DNA of 8,220 nt, taken from UBA9715 sp003452695. GTDB taxonomy: Bacteria; Actinomycetota; Coriobacteriia; Coriobacteriales; Eggerthellaceae. A model generated the notes under the pieces. That model was not told the origin of the DNA, made no database searches, and was given only the letters and a program-made list of their open reading frames with translations. The first letter of the stretch is position 1, and each line of letters opens with the position of its first letter. The stretch is taken from NCBI GenBank assembly GCA_946625225.1, contig CAMOTA010000122.1, positions 1 through 8,220 of the forward strand, read 5' to 3'. The position numbers and the translations under genes are program-made. This document shows positions 1 through 6,912 of this stretch, piece after piece.

Positions 1-99
1 ACCGCTGGCCGGGCCATGGGCGGTTCCCGAGGAGACGCATCATTTGAAATTGCGCCAAGTGGACGTTCATGAGCGCCCGATAATCAACTATGATGGAAC
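1..99. other. Leading segment, possible end of an upstream gene
   Basis: No gene can be assigned here. One frame is open from base 1 to a TGA at 70-72, so the segment could hold the last 23 codons of an upstream + strand gene. Another frame is open from base 2 to a TGA at 188-190, but it would overlap the following receptor gene. Neither peptide is recognisable. A TATGAT hexamer at 89-94 resembles a -10 box, but the hexamer 17 bases before it (TTCATG, 66-71) is a poor -35. Confidence 0.25.
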
Positions 100-127
100 A
101 TGGTTCAATCGATGCATGTTCAGGGAT

Positions 128-134
128 GGAGAGG
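128..134 (+). promoter_or_regulatory. Ribosome binding site of the first HD-GYP receptor
   Basis: GGAGAGG lies four bases before the ATG at 139; its GGAG core is seven bases away. The earlier in-frame ATGs at 100 and 112 have no comparable purine-rich sequence in front, so this site favours the start at 139. Confidence 0.6.
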
Positions 135-138
135 CGTC

Positions 139-2487
139 ATGGTCACGAATGAGCGCGGGGACGCGAAGCGCGCGCCGTCCAGGCTGCTGAACGCGTTCGT
201 CCTCTGCGTCCTGTGCATCGTGCTGAACGTCGTCGGGGCCCAATTGGCCTTGGTGTTCAGTCTGCCTGTGTACTTGGACAGCGTGGGAACCATCTTGGCT
301 GCGATGGTCGGGGGCTACGTGCCGGGCATCGTCGTGGGCTACGCGACCAACCTTATCGTAAGCATTTCGGACAACACGGCGTTCTACTACGGCATCGTGA
401 ACGTGTTGCTGGCCGTGCTGGCGGCCTATCTGGCAAAACGGGGCTGGTTCAAGAAGCTGCCCCTCACCATGCTTGCCGCCGTGCTGTTCGCCATCGTGGG
501 CGGTTTGCTCGGGTCGGCCATCGGCGGTTTCCTGAACGAGGCGGATCTGGGCGGCGACACGTCGGCTTCTTTCGCAACGCAGCTGGCCGCCACGGGCGTG
601 CTCGACCCGCTTGCCGCGCAGGTATGCGCCGTGCTGTTCGTGAATTTCGTGGACAAGATGCTCGTCGTGCTGTTCGCCACGCTCGTCTTCCACCTCATAC
701 CCGAAGAATGGCTTGCGCGCCTTGATTTCATTCCCTGGCGCCAGGCTCCGCTTTCCCCCGAAGAGCTGGATGCCGCAATGGGCGCAAAGCCGCGCAGCGT
801 GTCGCTCAGCACGAAGTTCGTCGTGCTCGTGGCTTCCATCATGACCTTCGTCGCCGTGGCCACGACAGCATTCAGCTACCTTACCTTCCACCAGTCTATG
901 ATCGATGCCGAAAGCGTGAAGGCGCAGGGCATCACGGACCTCATGGCGCAGGTGGTCGATCCCGAACGGGTGCCGGAATACCTGGCCGAAGGCGAGCAGG
1001 CTCCCGGCTACGTGCAGGTGGAAAAAGAGCTTGCGGCCATCCGGGATTCCTTCGACGACGTGCAGTACGTCTACGTGTACCAGATACGCGAAGACGGCTG
1101 CCATGTGGTGTTCGACCCCGACTCTGCCGAAGAGCCGGGATCGGACCCGGGCGAGGTCGTTCCCTTCGACGAGTCCTTCAAGGCCTCCGTGCCCACCTTG
1201 CTGGCGGGCGGGCAAATCGATCCGATAGTGTCCAACGAGTCGTATGGCTGGCTGCTGACCGTGTACACGCCCCTGAAGAGCATGTCGGGGGCCACGGCAT
1301 GCTATCTGGCCGTCGACATTTCCATGGAGCACCTCGTGGCCGACGAGATGTCGTTCATCGCGGGCATCGTCACGCTGTTCGCAGCGTTCTTCATCCTGGT
1401 GTGCGCCATCGTGCTATGGCTGGCCCGATACAGCATCATCGTGCCCGTGAATTCCATTTCGCGAGCGTCGAGCAACTTCATGTTGAACAACGACAGCGTC
1501 GAGCAGATAAAGGCGCTCGAAATACGCACGGGCGACGAGATAGAGAACCTGTACAACGCCGTGAACCAGATGTCGCAGGATGCGGTGCGCTATGTGGCGG
1601 ACGCGCAGGAGAAGAACGACACGATAACCCGCATGCAGGACAACCTGATCATGGTCATGGCCGACTTGGTGGAAAGCCGCGACAAGTTCACCGGCGACCA
1701 TGTGCGCAACACGGCTTCGTACACCCGCATCATCATGAACCAGATGCGCCGCGAGGGCATTCATCCCGAAACGCTGACGAACGAGTTCATCTCGAACGTG
1801 TACAAATCCGCCCCGCTGCACGACGTCGGCAAGATCGTGGTGTCGGACACCATCCTGAACAAGCCCGGGCGTTTCACCGACGAGGAATTCGAAATAATGA
1901 AGCGCCACACCATCGCCGGCAAGGAAATCCTGGAAGGCGCGAAGGGTGCCGTGTCGGAGTCCTCCTATCTGGACGAGGCGCAGAACCTCGCAGCCTACCA
2001 CCACGAAAAATGGGATGGCTCGGGATACCCCTACGGGCTGTCAGGCGAGGACATCCCGCTATCGGCGCGCATCATGGCGGTGGCCGACGTGTTCGACGCG
2101 CTGGTGTCGAAGCGAAGCTACAAGGAGGGCTTCCCCATCGAAAAGGCCCTGGCCATTATCGAGGAGGGCATAGGCACGCACTTCGATCCGCAGGTGGCGC
2201 GCGCGTTCCTGCATGCACAGGACAAGGCGCGTGCCGTTGCGGAGAAGAGCAACGAGAAGAAGCGGCTCGAGGAAGAGGCCGCGAAAGCGCGGGAGGCGGG
2301 CGTTCCCGGCGATGCCGGTGCAGGCTCCGACACCCCGGACGGTTCGGGGGCCGCGGAGGCTTCGAAGGCTTCGAAGGCTTCGGAGTCCTCGGAGTCCTCG
2401 GAGTCCTCGGAGGACGCGGGAAACGTCGGCGCGGCTGCCCCGGGCGTTCCCGGCAAGCAGGAATCCCGCGAAAGCGGCACCTCGTAG
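139..2487 (+). CDS. Membrane receptor with ECF-S-like, Cache-like and HD-GYP domains (first copy)
   Basis: This is a 782-residue predicted cyclic-dinucleotide phosphodiesterase controlled by membrane sensors. Residues about 16-190 form several hydrophobic helices with the motif YLDSVGTILAAMVGGYVPG, resembling ECF-transporter substrate-binding (S) components. A helix at about 226-250, an outside segment at 251-403 with a Cache-like core (QYVYVYQIREDGCHVVFD, then ESYGWLLTVYTP) and a helix at 406-430 follow. A HAMP-like linker and helix (435-510) lead to an HD-GYP domain at about 510-690. All expected ligands are visible: H521, H561-D562 with K565, H590, H621-H622-E623, the GYP at 629-631, and D650. 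HD-GYP enzymes usually hydrolyse c-di-GMP, some cGAMP; the substrate here is inferred. The tail (about 700-782) is charged helix then low-complexity Ala/Ser/Lys/Glu, absent from the paralogue at 4657. The start at 139 is preferred over 100 because of its ribosome site. A GGDEF-like gene follows after 10 bases. Confidence 0.9.
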   Translation: MVTNERGDAKRAPSRLLNAFVLCVLCIVLNVVGAQLALVFSLPVYLDSVGTILAAMVGGYVPGIVVGYATNLIVSISDNTAFYYGIVNVLLAVLAAYLAKRGWFKKLPLTMLAAVLFAIVGGLLGSAIGGFLNEADLGGDTSASFATQLAATGVLDPLAAQVCAVLFVNFVDKMLVVLFATLVFHLIPEEWLARLDFIPWRQAPLSPEELDAAMGAKPRSVSLSTKFVVLVASIMTFVAVATTAFSYLTFHQSMIDAESVKAQGITDLMAQVVDPERVPEYLAEGEQAPGYVQVEKELAAIRDSFDDVQYVYVYQIREDGCHVVFDPDSAEEPGSDPGEVVPFDESFKASVPTLLAGGQIDPIVSNESYGWLLTVYTPLKSMSGATACYLAVDISMEHLVADEMSFIAGIVTLFAAFFILVCAIVLWLARYSIIVPVNSISRASSNFMLNNDSVEQIKALEIRTGDEIENLYNAVNQMSQDAVRYVADAQEKNDTITRMQDNLIMVMADLVESRDKFTGDHVRNTASYTRIIMNQMRREGIHPETLTNEFISNVYKSAPLHDVGKIVVSDTILNKPGRFTDEEFEIMKRHTIAGKEILEGAKGAVSESSYLDEAQNLAAYHHEKWDGSGYPYGLSGEDIPLSARIMAVADVFDALVSKRSYKEGFPIEKALAIIEEGIGTHFDPQVARAFLHAQDKARAVAEKSNEKKRLEEEAAKAREAGVPGDAGAGSDTPDGSGAAEASKASKASESSESSESSEDAGNVGAAAPGVPGKQESRESGTS
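2359..2412 (+). repeat. Six tandem 9-bp units in the tail of the first HD-GYP receptor
   Basis: Two GCTTCGAAG units, one GCTTCGGAG and three TCCTCGGAG units run head to tail without gaps. In frame they encode ASK, ASK, ASE, SES-like repeats (consensus Ala/Ser-Ser-Lys/Glu). The unit is a multiple of three, so gain or loss of copies changes tail length without a frameshift. The charge shifts from lysine to glutamate along the array. Confidence 0.9.
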
Positions 2488-2497
2488 TGAAACGGTG

Positions 2498-3877
2498 ATG
2501 CTCATGGCAGACAAGCAGCAGGAAACAGAACGTGTCCGGAAGCGCCAAGGCGGCGGGATAAGCATACGCATTATCGGCGCCGTTGCCATCGTAATCGCCA
2601 TCGCCCTGGCTTTCCACGCATTTGCGCTGGCCAGTTCCATAACCGATGCCAATCAGGCCGCCAAGGACGGCGAGAAGCGCTATGTGGAGTGCAGCGATGC
2701 GGTGGACAATTTGCAAACCGCCTCGGATTACCTGACCACCCAAGCGCGCCTGTTCATAACCACGGGGCGACAGGAGTGCATGGAAAGCTATCTTGAAGAG
2801 CTGACCGTCGTGAACCGTCGCGGCAAGGCGGTCGAGGCGCTGAAATCCAGTCTGTCGGACGACCAGAGAGCAGCCGCAGAGCTGGAAGAAGCGCTGGAAG
2901 TTTCCGACGAGCTTGCCAAGCGGGAGCTTGTGGCTATGCGCCTGGCGGCCGAATACTACCAAGTGCAGGACGTGCCCGACAAGGTGGCGAGTGCAGACAC
3001 TGGCTCGGTGGAAGTGGGGCCGGGTGCCGATGGCAAGTTGCAAGCAGCGCGCAAGCTCGTGCTGGACGAGGACTACGATGCGGCGAAGAAATCGATCTCT
3101 GCGAGCGTCGAGGCCAGTTCGAGTGCCTTGCTCGCGCAGTTGGACGCCGGCGTTGCCGCAAACGATACGCTGATGCAAAACCTCCTTTTCCAGCTGCGCA
3201 TATCGGTTGCCTTGCTGCTGTGCACCGTCATGGTCATCGTGCTGGTGCTGTTCATGTACGTGCTGAAGCCCCTCGGTCGCTATGTGAGGCGCGTCGATAA
3301 GAACGAGCCATTGCAGGCCGAAGGAGCCTACGAGTTGCAGTACCTGGCCCATGCCTACAACGCCATGTACGAGGACAACAGCAAGCGCATCGAGCAGCTG
3401 CGCGAATTCGCCGAACGCGACCCGCTTACCGGCATCAGCAACCGCAGCGGCTACGACAACTTCCTGGCCACGCACACGCGCAACATTGCCCTCATCCTGT
3501 TCGACATCGACGACTTCAAGGGCTTCAACACGGCTTATGGACGCGACACCGGCGATGCCGTGATGTCGAAGCTGGCCGCAGCGCTCGTCGCCGCCTTCCG
3601 CTCCACCGATTTCCCCTGTCGCATCGGTAGCGACAAGTTCGCCGTTATCATGACAAACATGGAAGACGACATGCGCAATGCGGTAACCGACAAGGTGAAC
3701 CTGGTGAACACCATCCTGGCCGACGATTCCGACGACGTGCCGCTGATAACGCTTTCGGTGGGCGTGGCGTTCAGCGCCGAGGGCATGGACGACCACGACA
3801 TCTACGAAGCTGCAAACACGGCGCTGAACCAGGCGCGCGACAAGGGCCGCAACAGCATTGCCTTCTACGGCGACTAG
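2498..3877 (+). CDS. Membrane protein with helical sensor and degenerate GGDEF domain (GSDKF)
   Basis: A 459-residue protein. TM1 is at about 23-46, a mostly helical extracytoplasmic region at 47-232 and TM2 at 234-257. The stretch around residues 75-115 (ASDYLTTQARLFITTGRQE, then a conserved NRR) resembles CHASE3/four-helix-bundle sensors. A short linker leads to a GGDEF-fold domain at about 304-457, with DPLTGISNR, FDIDDFKGFN (D336, N344) and a closing LSVGVA strand. The signature at 377-381 is GSDKF: the second Gly is Ser and the normally invariant Glu is Lys, so cyclase activity is unlikely. An RxxD inhibitory site (R368, D371) sits exactly five residues before it, as in c-di-GMP-binding family members. 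I infer a c-di-GMP receptor or regulatory partner. It begins 10 bases after the first HD-GYP gene with only a weak ribosome site, suggesting translational coupling. The ATG at 2504 is an equally possible start. Confidence 0.88.
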   Translation: MLMADKQQETERVRKRQGGGISIRIIGAVAIVIAIALAFHAFALASSITDANQAAKDGEKRYVECSDAVDNLQTASDYLTTQARLFITTGRQECMESYLEELTVVNRRGKAVEALKSSLSDDQRAAAELEEALEVSDELAKRELVAMRLAAEYYQVQDVPDKVASADTGSVEVGPGADGKLQAARKLVLDEDYDAAKKSISASVEASSSALLAQLDAGVAANDTLMQNLLFQLRISVALLLCTVMVIVLVLFMYVLKPLGRYVRRVDKNEPLQAEGAYELQYLAHAYNAMYEDNSKRIEQLREFAERDPLTGISNRSGYDNFLATHTRNIALILFDIDDFKGFNTAYGRDTGDAVMSKLAAALVAAFRSTDFPCRIGSDKFAVIMTNMEDDMRNAVTDKVNLVNTILADDSDDVPLITLSVGVAFSAEGMDDHDIYEAANTALNQARDKGRNSIAFYGD

Positions 3878-3892
3878 GTGCGGAAGAAACAC

Positions 3893-3917
3893 GATGGGAA
3901 AGACGCCGTTTCCCGTT
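3893..3917 (+). terminator. Hairpin after the GGDEF-like gene
   Basis: GGGAAA at 3896-3901 pairs with TTTCCC at 3909-3914 around a seven-base loop; flanking bases can add A-T and wobble pairs. No run of T follows, so it is not a classical intrinsic terminator. It may weaken readthrough into the acetyltransferase gene or protect the 3' end of the upstream message. Confidence 0.3.
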
Positions 3918-3955
3918 GCGCTCGCAGCGGGGAGGCGGGTCGTTCCCAAGATAGC

Positions 3956-3961
3956 AGGAGG
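3956..3961 (+). promoter_or_regulatory. Strong ribosome binding site of the acetyltransferase gene
   Basis: A perfect AGGAGG lies six bases before the ATG at 3968. This fixes the start although the frame stays open back to 3878. The ATG at 3964 is in another frame. Confidence 0.85.
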
Positions 3962-3967
3962 ATATGC

Positions 3968-4498
3968 ATGAGCTTATCGTTCATTCCCGTGAAATCGGCC
4001 GACGACCAGGAACTGCTTGCGCGGATTGCGGGCGAGATCTGGCGCGGCTACTGGCCCGCGATCATCGGCGAGGCCCAGACCGAATACATGGTGCAGAAGT
4101 TCCAGAGCCTGGATGCAATCGTGCGCGACATGACCGAACACGACTACGAATACTGGCTGCTCGTAGCCACCGAACAAGACGAGGATGGCTTGGAGAAGGA
4201 CATCGTCGGCTTCACGGGCGGGCACAACGAACCCGAGACCAACCGCTTCTTCATATCGAAGATCTACCTGTTCCCCGAGGCGCGCGGTCATGGCTATGCG
4301 CGCCGTGTTATCGAGTTCTACGAGGACCTGTGCTTCGCGCGCGGCTTCGAAGCCATGTACCTTACCGTGAACAAGCACAACGACCTGGGCATCCGCGCCT
4401 ACGAGGGCACGGGGTTCGAAACGATCGATTCGGTGGAGACCGACATCGGCGAAGGCTACATCATGGACGACTACATCATGCAGCTGCGCTTGTCGTAA
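3968..4498 (+). CDS. GNAT-family N-acetyltransferase
   Basis: A 176-residue soluble protein of usual GNAT length. The acetyl-CoA signature is clear. The motif A strand and loop (FISKIYLFPEARGHGYARR, residues 95-113) contain the pyrophosphate-binding R106-G-H-G-Y-A. Motif B follows at about 131-150 (YLTVNKHNDLGIRAYEGTGF), with N138 and Y145 at the positions typical for acetyl-CoA contact and acid catalysis. The C-terminal MDDYIMQL strand resembles PaiA/RimI-like enzymes. The acceptor (polyamine, small amine or protein) cannot be told from the sequence. It lies 90 bases after the GGDEF-like gene on the same strand and has its own strong ribosome site. It may be the last gene of that operon, but a hairpin lies between them, so cotranscription is uncertain. 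A REP-like palindrome follows. Confidence 0.9.
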   Translation: MSLSFIPVKSADDQELLARIAGEIWRGYWPAIIGEAQTEYMVQKFQSLDAIVRDMTEHDYEYWLLVATEQDEDGLEKDIVGFTGGHNEPETNRFFISKIYLFPEARGHGYARRVIEFYEDLCFARGFEAMYLTVNKHNDLGIRAYEGTGFETIDSVETDIGEGYIMDDYIMQLRLS

Positions 4499-4503
4499 CA
4501 GAG

Positions 4504-4554
4504 TGTGTCAGGGGGACGTTTCTCTTGACACAGGGGGAATCGTCTTCTTAACAC
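4504..4554. repeat. REP-like palindrome with an imperfect adjoining second copy
   Basis: TGTGTCAGGGG (4504-4514) can pair with CTCTTGACACA (4522-4532), allowing two G-T pairs, around the loop GACGTTT. The unit AGGGGGA...TCTTGACAC at 4510-4531 is then echoed immediately by AGGGGGA...TCTTAACAC at 4532-4554. No T run follows. The form resembles short intergenic repetitive palindromes (REP-like elements mobilised in trans by RAYT transposases); that class is an inference from shape. It could also act as a bidirectional transcript end between the acetyltransferase and the second receptor. Confidence 0.55.
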
Positions 4555-4656
4555 GCACAGCGGCGGGTTCGGCCGTGCAACTGGGCGCTGGTAGTTGTAT
4601 CATCTAATCATTACATGTGCATCGACGCAGCGCATGGGTCGACGATGGGGGCCGCC

Positions 4657-6819
4657 ATGGACGACATCGAGAACGTAAGGAGCTTGCGTGGCGGCAAGAA
4701 GCTCGTCATGCTTCTGTTGTTCTGCGTTATCTGCATCGCCGTGAACTTCATCGGTTCGCACGTGGCCACGGGCCTGAACCTGCCGTTCTACTTCGATTGC
4801 CTGGGCAGCGTTCTGGCGGGCGTGTTCGGCGGGTACATGCCGGGCATCATCGTGGGATACCTTACCAATTTCGTCACCAGCCTGAACGACCCATCGTCGT
4901 TCTACTATTGTCTGTCCAACGTGTTCATAGCCGTGTGCTCGGCATTTGCCAGCAGGCGCGGTTGGTTCGGCAAGCCGCACACCGTGCTGCTGGTCGTCTT
5001 GCTGTTCGCGCTGTGTGGTGGAGTGCTGGGTTCGGTTATCACCTGGTTTCTGTACAGCGCGGCAACCGGCGAAGTGTCGTCAGATTTCGCGCAGCAGGTC
5101 ATGGACGTTACGGGCATGGCGCCCTTCGCCGCCCAAGTGTGCTCGGATTTCCTCATCGATCTGGCAGACAAGGGCATAACGGTCGTCGTCGCGCTCGTCG
5201 TCATGCGCATCTTGCCCGATGGGCTGCGCAGCCAGTTCGATTTCACGTTCTGGCAACAGGAGCCGTTGGAGGGCGAGCAGCTGGAAGCCGCGAAGAGCGC
5301 CAGGACGCGCGGTTTGTCGCTGCGCGCCAAGGTGGCGCTGATTGTGGCGGTAGTCATGGCGGTGGTAGCCGCTGCTACCATAAGCATCAGCTTCATGATG
5401 TTCCACCGCTCGAACATCGAGGCCCAGGGCAGGATTGCCGAGGGTGTTGCCAATCTGGCCGTGCAGGCCGTCGATGCCGACCGCGTTGGCGAATTCCTGA
5501 AGGAAGGCGAGGCGGCTCCGGGCTATGCCGAAACCGAGGCCCGGCTGGCGACCATACGCGACAACGCGCCCGAAACGCAGTACGTCTATGTGTATCGGAT
5601 TCAAGAAGATGGCTGCCATGTGGTGTTCGACCCCGACACGGCAGACGAGCCGGGAAGCGACCCGGGCGATGTAATCCCCTTCGACGACGCTTTCCTGCCC
5701 TATCGCGACGACCTGCTGGCGGGGCGGCCGATTTCTCCTGTCGTCTCCAACGAATCCTATGGCTGGCTGCTTACCGTGTACCGGCCCATAATCGACTCGA
5801 ACGGCAGGTGCACGGCCTATGCGGCGGTGGACATTTCCATGGACACGCTGGTTTCCGACGAGATGTCCTTCTTGGCGCGCGTTATCATCCTGTTCGTGGC
5901 GTTCTTCGTGCTCATATGCGCCATCGCCATCTGGTTCACCGAATACGGGCTGGTCATGCCCGTGAATTCAATTTCCCGCGCAGCGGGCAACTTCGCCTTC
6001 GACAGCGAGACCACCCGCTCGGGCAGCGTGCAGGGCCTGCGCGATTTGGGCATTACCACCGGCGACGAGGTGGAGAACCTGTACCAGGCGGTGCTGAAGA
6101 CATCCGAGGACACCGTGGACTTCATCGCCGATTCGCAGCAGAAGGCCGCCACGATCGAGCGGATGCAGGACAACCTGATCATGGTCATGGCCGATTTGGT
6201 GGAAAGCCGCGACCAGCATACCGGCGACCATGTGCGCAAGACCGCCGCGTACACGAAGGCCATCATGGACCAGATGCGCCGCGAAGGCATATACGCCAAC
6301 GTTCTTACCGACGAGTACATCGCGAACGTGGTGAAGTCGGCCCCGCTGCACGACGTGGGCAAGATAGAGGTGTCCGATACCATCCTGAACAAGCCCGGGC
6401 GGCTGACCGACGAAGAATTCGCCATCATGCGCAGCCACACCACGGCAGGCGAGAAGATTCTGGAAGACGCCAAGGGCGCCATGTCCGAGGCGGGTTACCT
6501 GGACGAGGCGCAGCGCTTGGCGGCGTACCACCACGAAAAATGGAACGGCCAGGGGTATCCCTACGGGCTGAGCGCGGAGGACATCCCGCTGTCGGCGCGC
6601 ATCATGGCCGTGGCCGACGTGTTCGACGCGCTGGTGTCGAAGCGCGCCTACAAGGACGGCATGCCGATAGAAAAGGCGCTCGACATCATCCGCAAGGACG
6701 CCGGCACGCATTTCGACCCGCTGGTGGCCCAGGCCTTCCTGGATGCCGAAGACGAGGTGCGCCGCATAGCCGCCGAGCACGGCGACGCCGAGGGAACCGC
6801 CGAGGACATCCGCGCTTAG
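4657..6819 (+). CDS. Membrane receptor with ECF-S-like, Cache-like and HD-GYP domains (second copy)
   Basis: This 720-residue paralogue of the gene at 139 has the same domain order. The ECF-S-like helices are at about 14-185 (FYFDCLGSVLAGVFGGYMPG). A helix at 225-248, a Cache-like outside segment at 250-402 (same EDGCHVVFDPD and SNESYGWLLTVY strings) and a helix at 404-427 follow. The HAMP-like linker is at 434-495 and HD-GYP at about 510-700. Ligands are complete: H525, H565-D566, K569, H594, H625-H626-E627, GYP 633-635 and D654; HHEKWNGQGYP has Asn where the first copy has Asp, a common variant. An active phosphodiesterase is expected, with c-di-GMP the likeliest substrate. The ECF-S-like and outside domains differ more than the catalytic part, suggesting different ligands. 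It lacks the repetitive tail. The ATG at 4657 follows GGGGG (4647-4651); ATG 4645 or 4615 are alternatives. It probably has its own promoter, given the long gap upstream. Confidence 0.9.
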   Translation: MDDIENVRSLRGGKKLVMLLLFCVICIAVNFIGSHVATGLNLPFYFDCLGSVLAGVFGGYMPGIIVGYLTNFVTSLNDPSSFYYCLSNVFIAVCSAFASRRGWFGKPHTVLLVVLLFALCGGVLGSVITWFLYSAATGEVSSDFAQQVMDVTGMAPFAAQVCSDFLIDLADKGITVVVALVVMRILPDGLRSQFDFTFWQQEPLEGEQLEAAKSARTRGLSLRAKVALIVAVVMAVVAAATISISFMMFHRSNIEAQGRIAEGVANLAVQAVDADRVGEFLKEGEAAPGYAETEARLATIRDNAPETQYVYVYRIQEDGCHVVFDPDTADEPGSDPGDVIPFDDAFLPYRDDLLAGRPISPVVSNESYGWLLTVYRPIIDSNGRCTAYAAVDISMDTLVSDEMSFLARVIILFVAFFVLICAIAIWFTEYGLVMPVNSISRAAGNFAFDSETTRSGSVQGLRDLGITTGDEVENLYQAVLKTSEDTVDFIADSQQKAATIERMQDNLIMVMADLVESRDQHTGDHVRKTAAYTKAIMDQMRREGIYANVLTDEYIANVVKSAPLHDVGKIEVSDTILNKPGRLTDEEFAIMRSHTTAGEKILEDAKGAMSEAGYLDEAQRLAAYHHEKWNGQGYPYGLSAEDIPLSARIMAVADVFDALVSKRAYKDGMPIEKALDIIRKDAGTHFDPLVAQAFLDAEDEVRRIAAEHGDAEGTAEDIRA

Positions 6820-6844
6820 GGAAACGCGCCTTTTCCGATTTCTT
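6820..6844 (+). terminator. Possible weak terminator hairpin after the second HD-GYP receptor
   Basis: GGAAA at 6820-6824 pairs with TTTCC at 6832-6836 around a seven-base loop, followed by the T-rich GATTTCTT. The stem is short. Its arm sequence and loop size match the hairpin after the GGDEF-like gene (3896-3914). Confidence 0.35.
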
Positions 6845-6859
6845 CGACCTGGCCTATCG

Positions 6860-6889
6860 TTAAGATGGAGCGCATATCTTAATTATAGG
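6860..6889 (+). promoter_or_regulatory. AT-rich dyad overlapping a promoter-like sequence
   Basis: TTAAGAT (6860-6866) and ATCTTAA (6876-6882) form a perfect 7-bp inverted repeat around nine bases. The left arm also reads as a weak -35 (TTAAGA, 6860-6865), 18 bases from a weak -10 (TATAGG, 6884-6889). This would fit a promoter with an operator across it, driving the small ORF at 6913. A weak transcript-ending stem for the receptor gene is the alternative. Confidence 0.35.
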
Positions 6890-6912
6890 AAAATACAACT
6901 TAGGGAACGAGC

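Noticed and set aside
2359..2412. CRISPR-like or direct-repeat array
   Set aside because: The repeats are 9 bp, contiguous, without spacers and in frame inside a coding region.
2213..2497. Extension of the GGDEF-like protein by 95 residues at its N-terminus
   Set aside because: It would overlap the end of the first receptor gene, is Arg-rich low complexity from the repeat read in another frame, and the membrane helix follows naturally after the ATG at 2498.
2498..3877. Active diguanylate cyclase
   Set aside because: The signature is GSDKF, with the invariant Glu changed to Lys; the fold and I-site remain but catalysis is not supported.
2156..3949. A 597-codon minus-strand open frame across the GGDEF-like gene
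   Set aside because: It is antisense to a gene with clear domains, has shadow-type His/Val/Arg composition, and shows no recognisable motif.
4617..6863. A 748-codon + strand open frame overlapping the whole second receptor gene, longer than the gene itself
   Set aside because: It is the out-of-frame shadow of a GC-rich gene: Arg/Gly/His-rich, no domain or membrane pattern, while the other frame has complete HD-GYP motifs.
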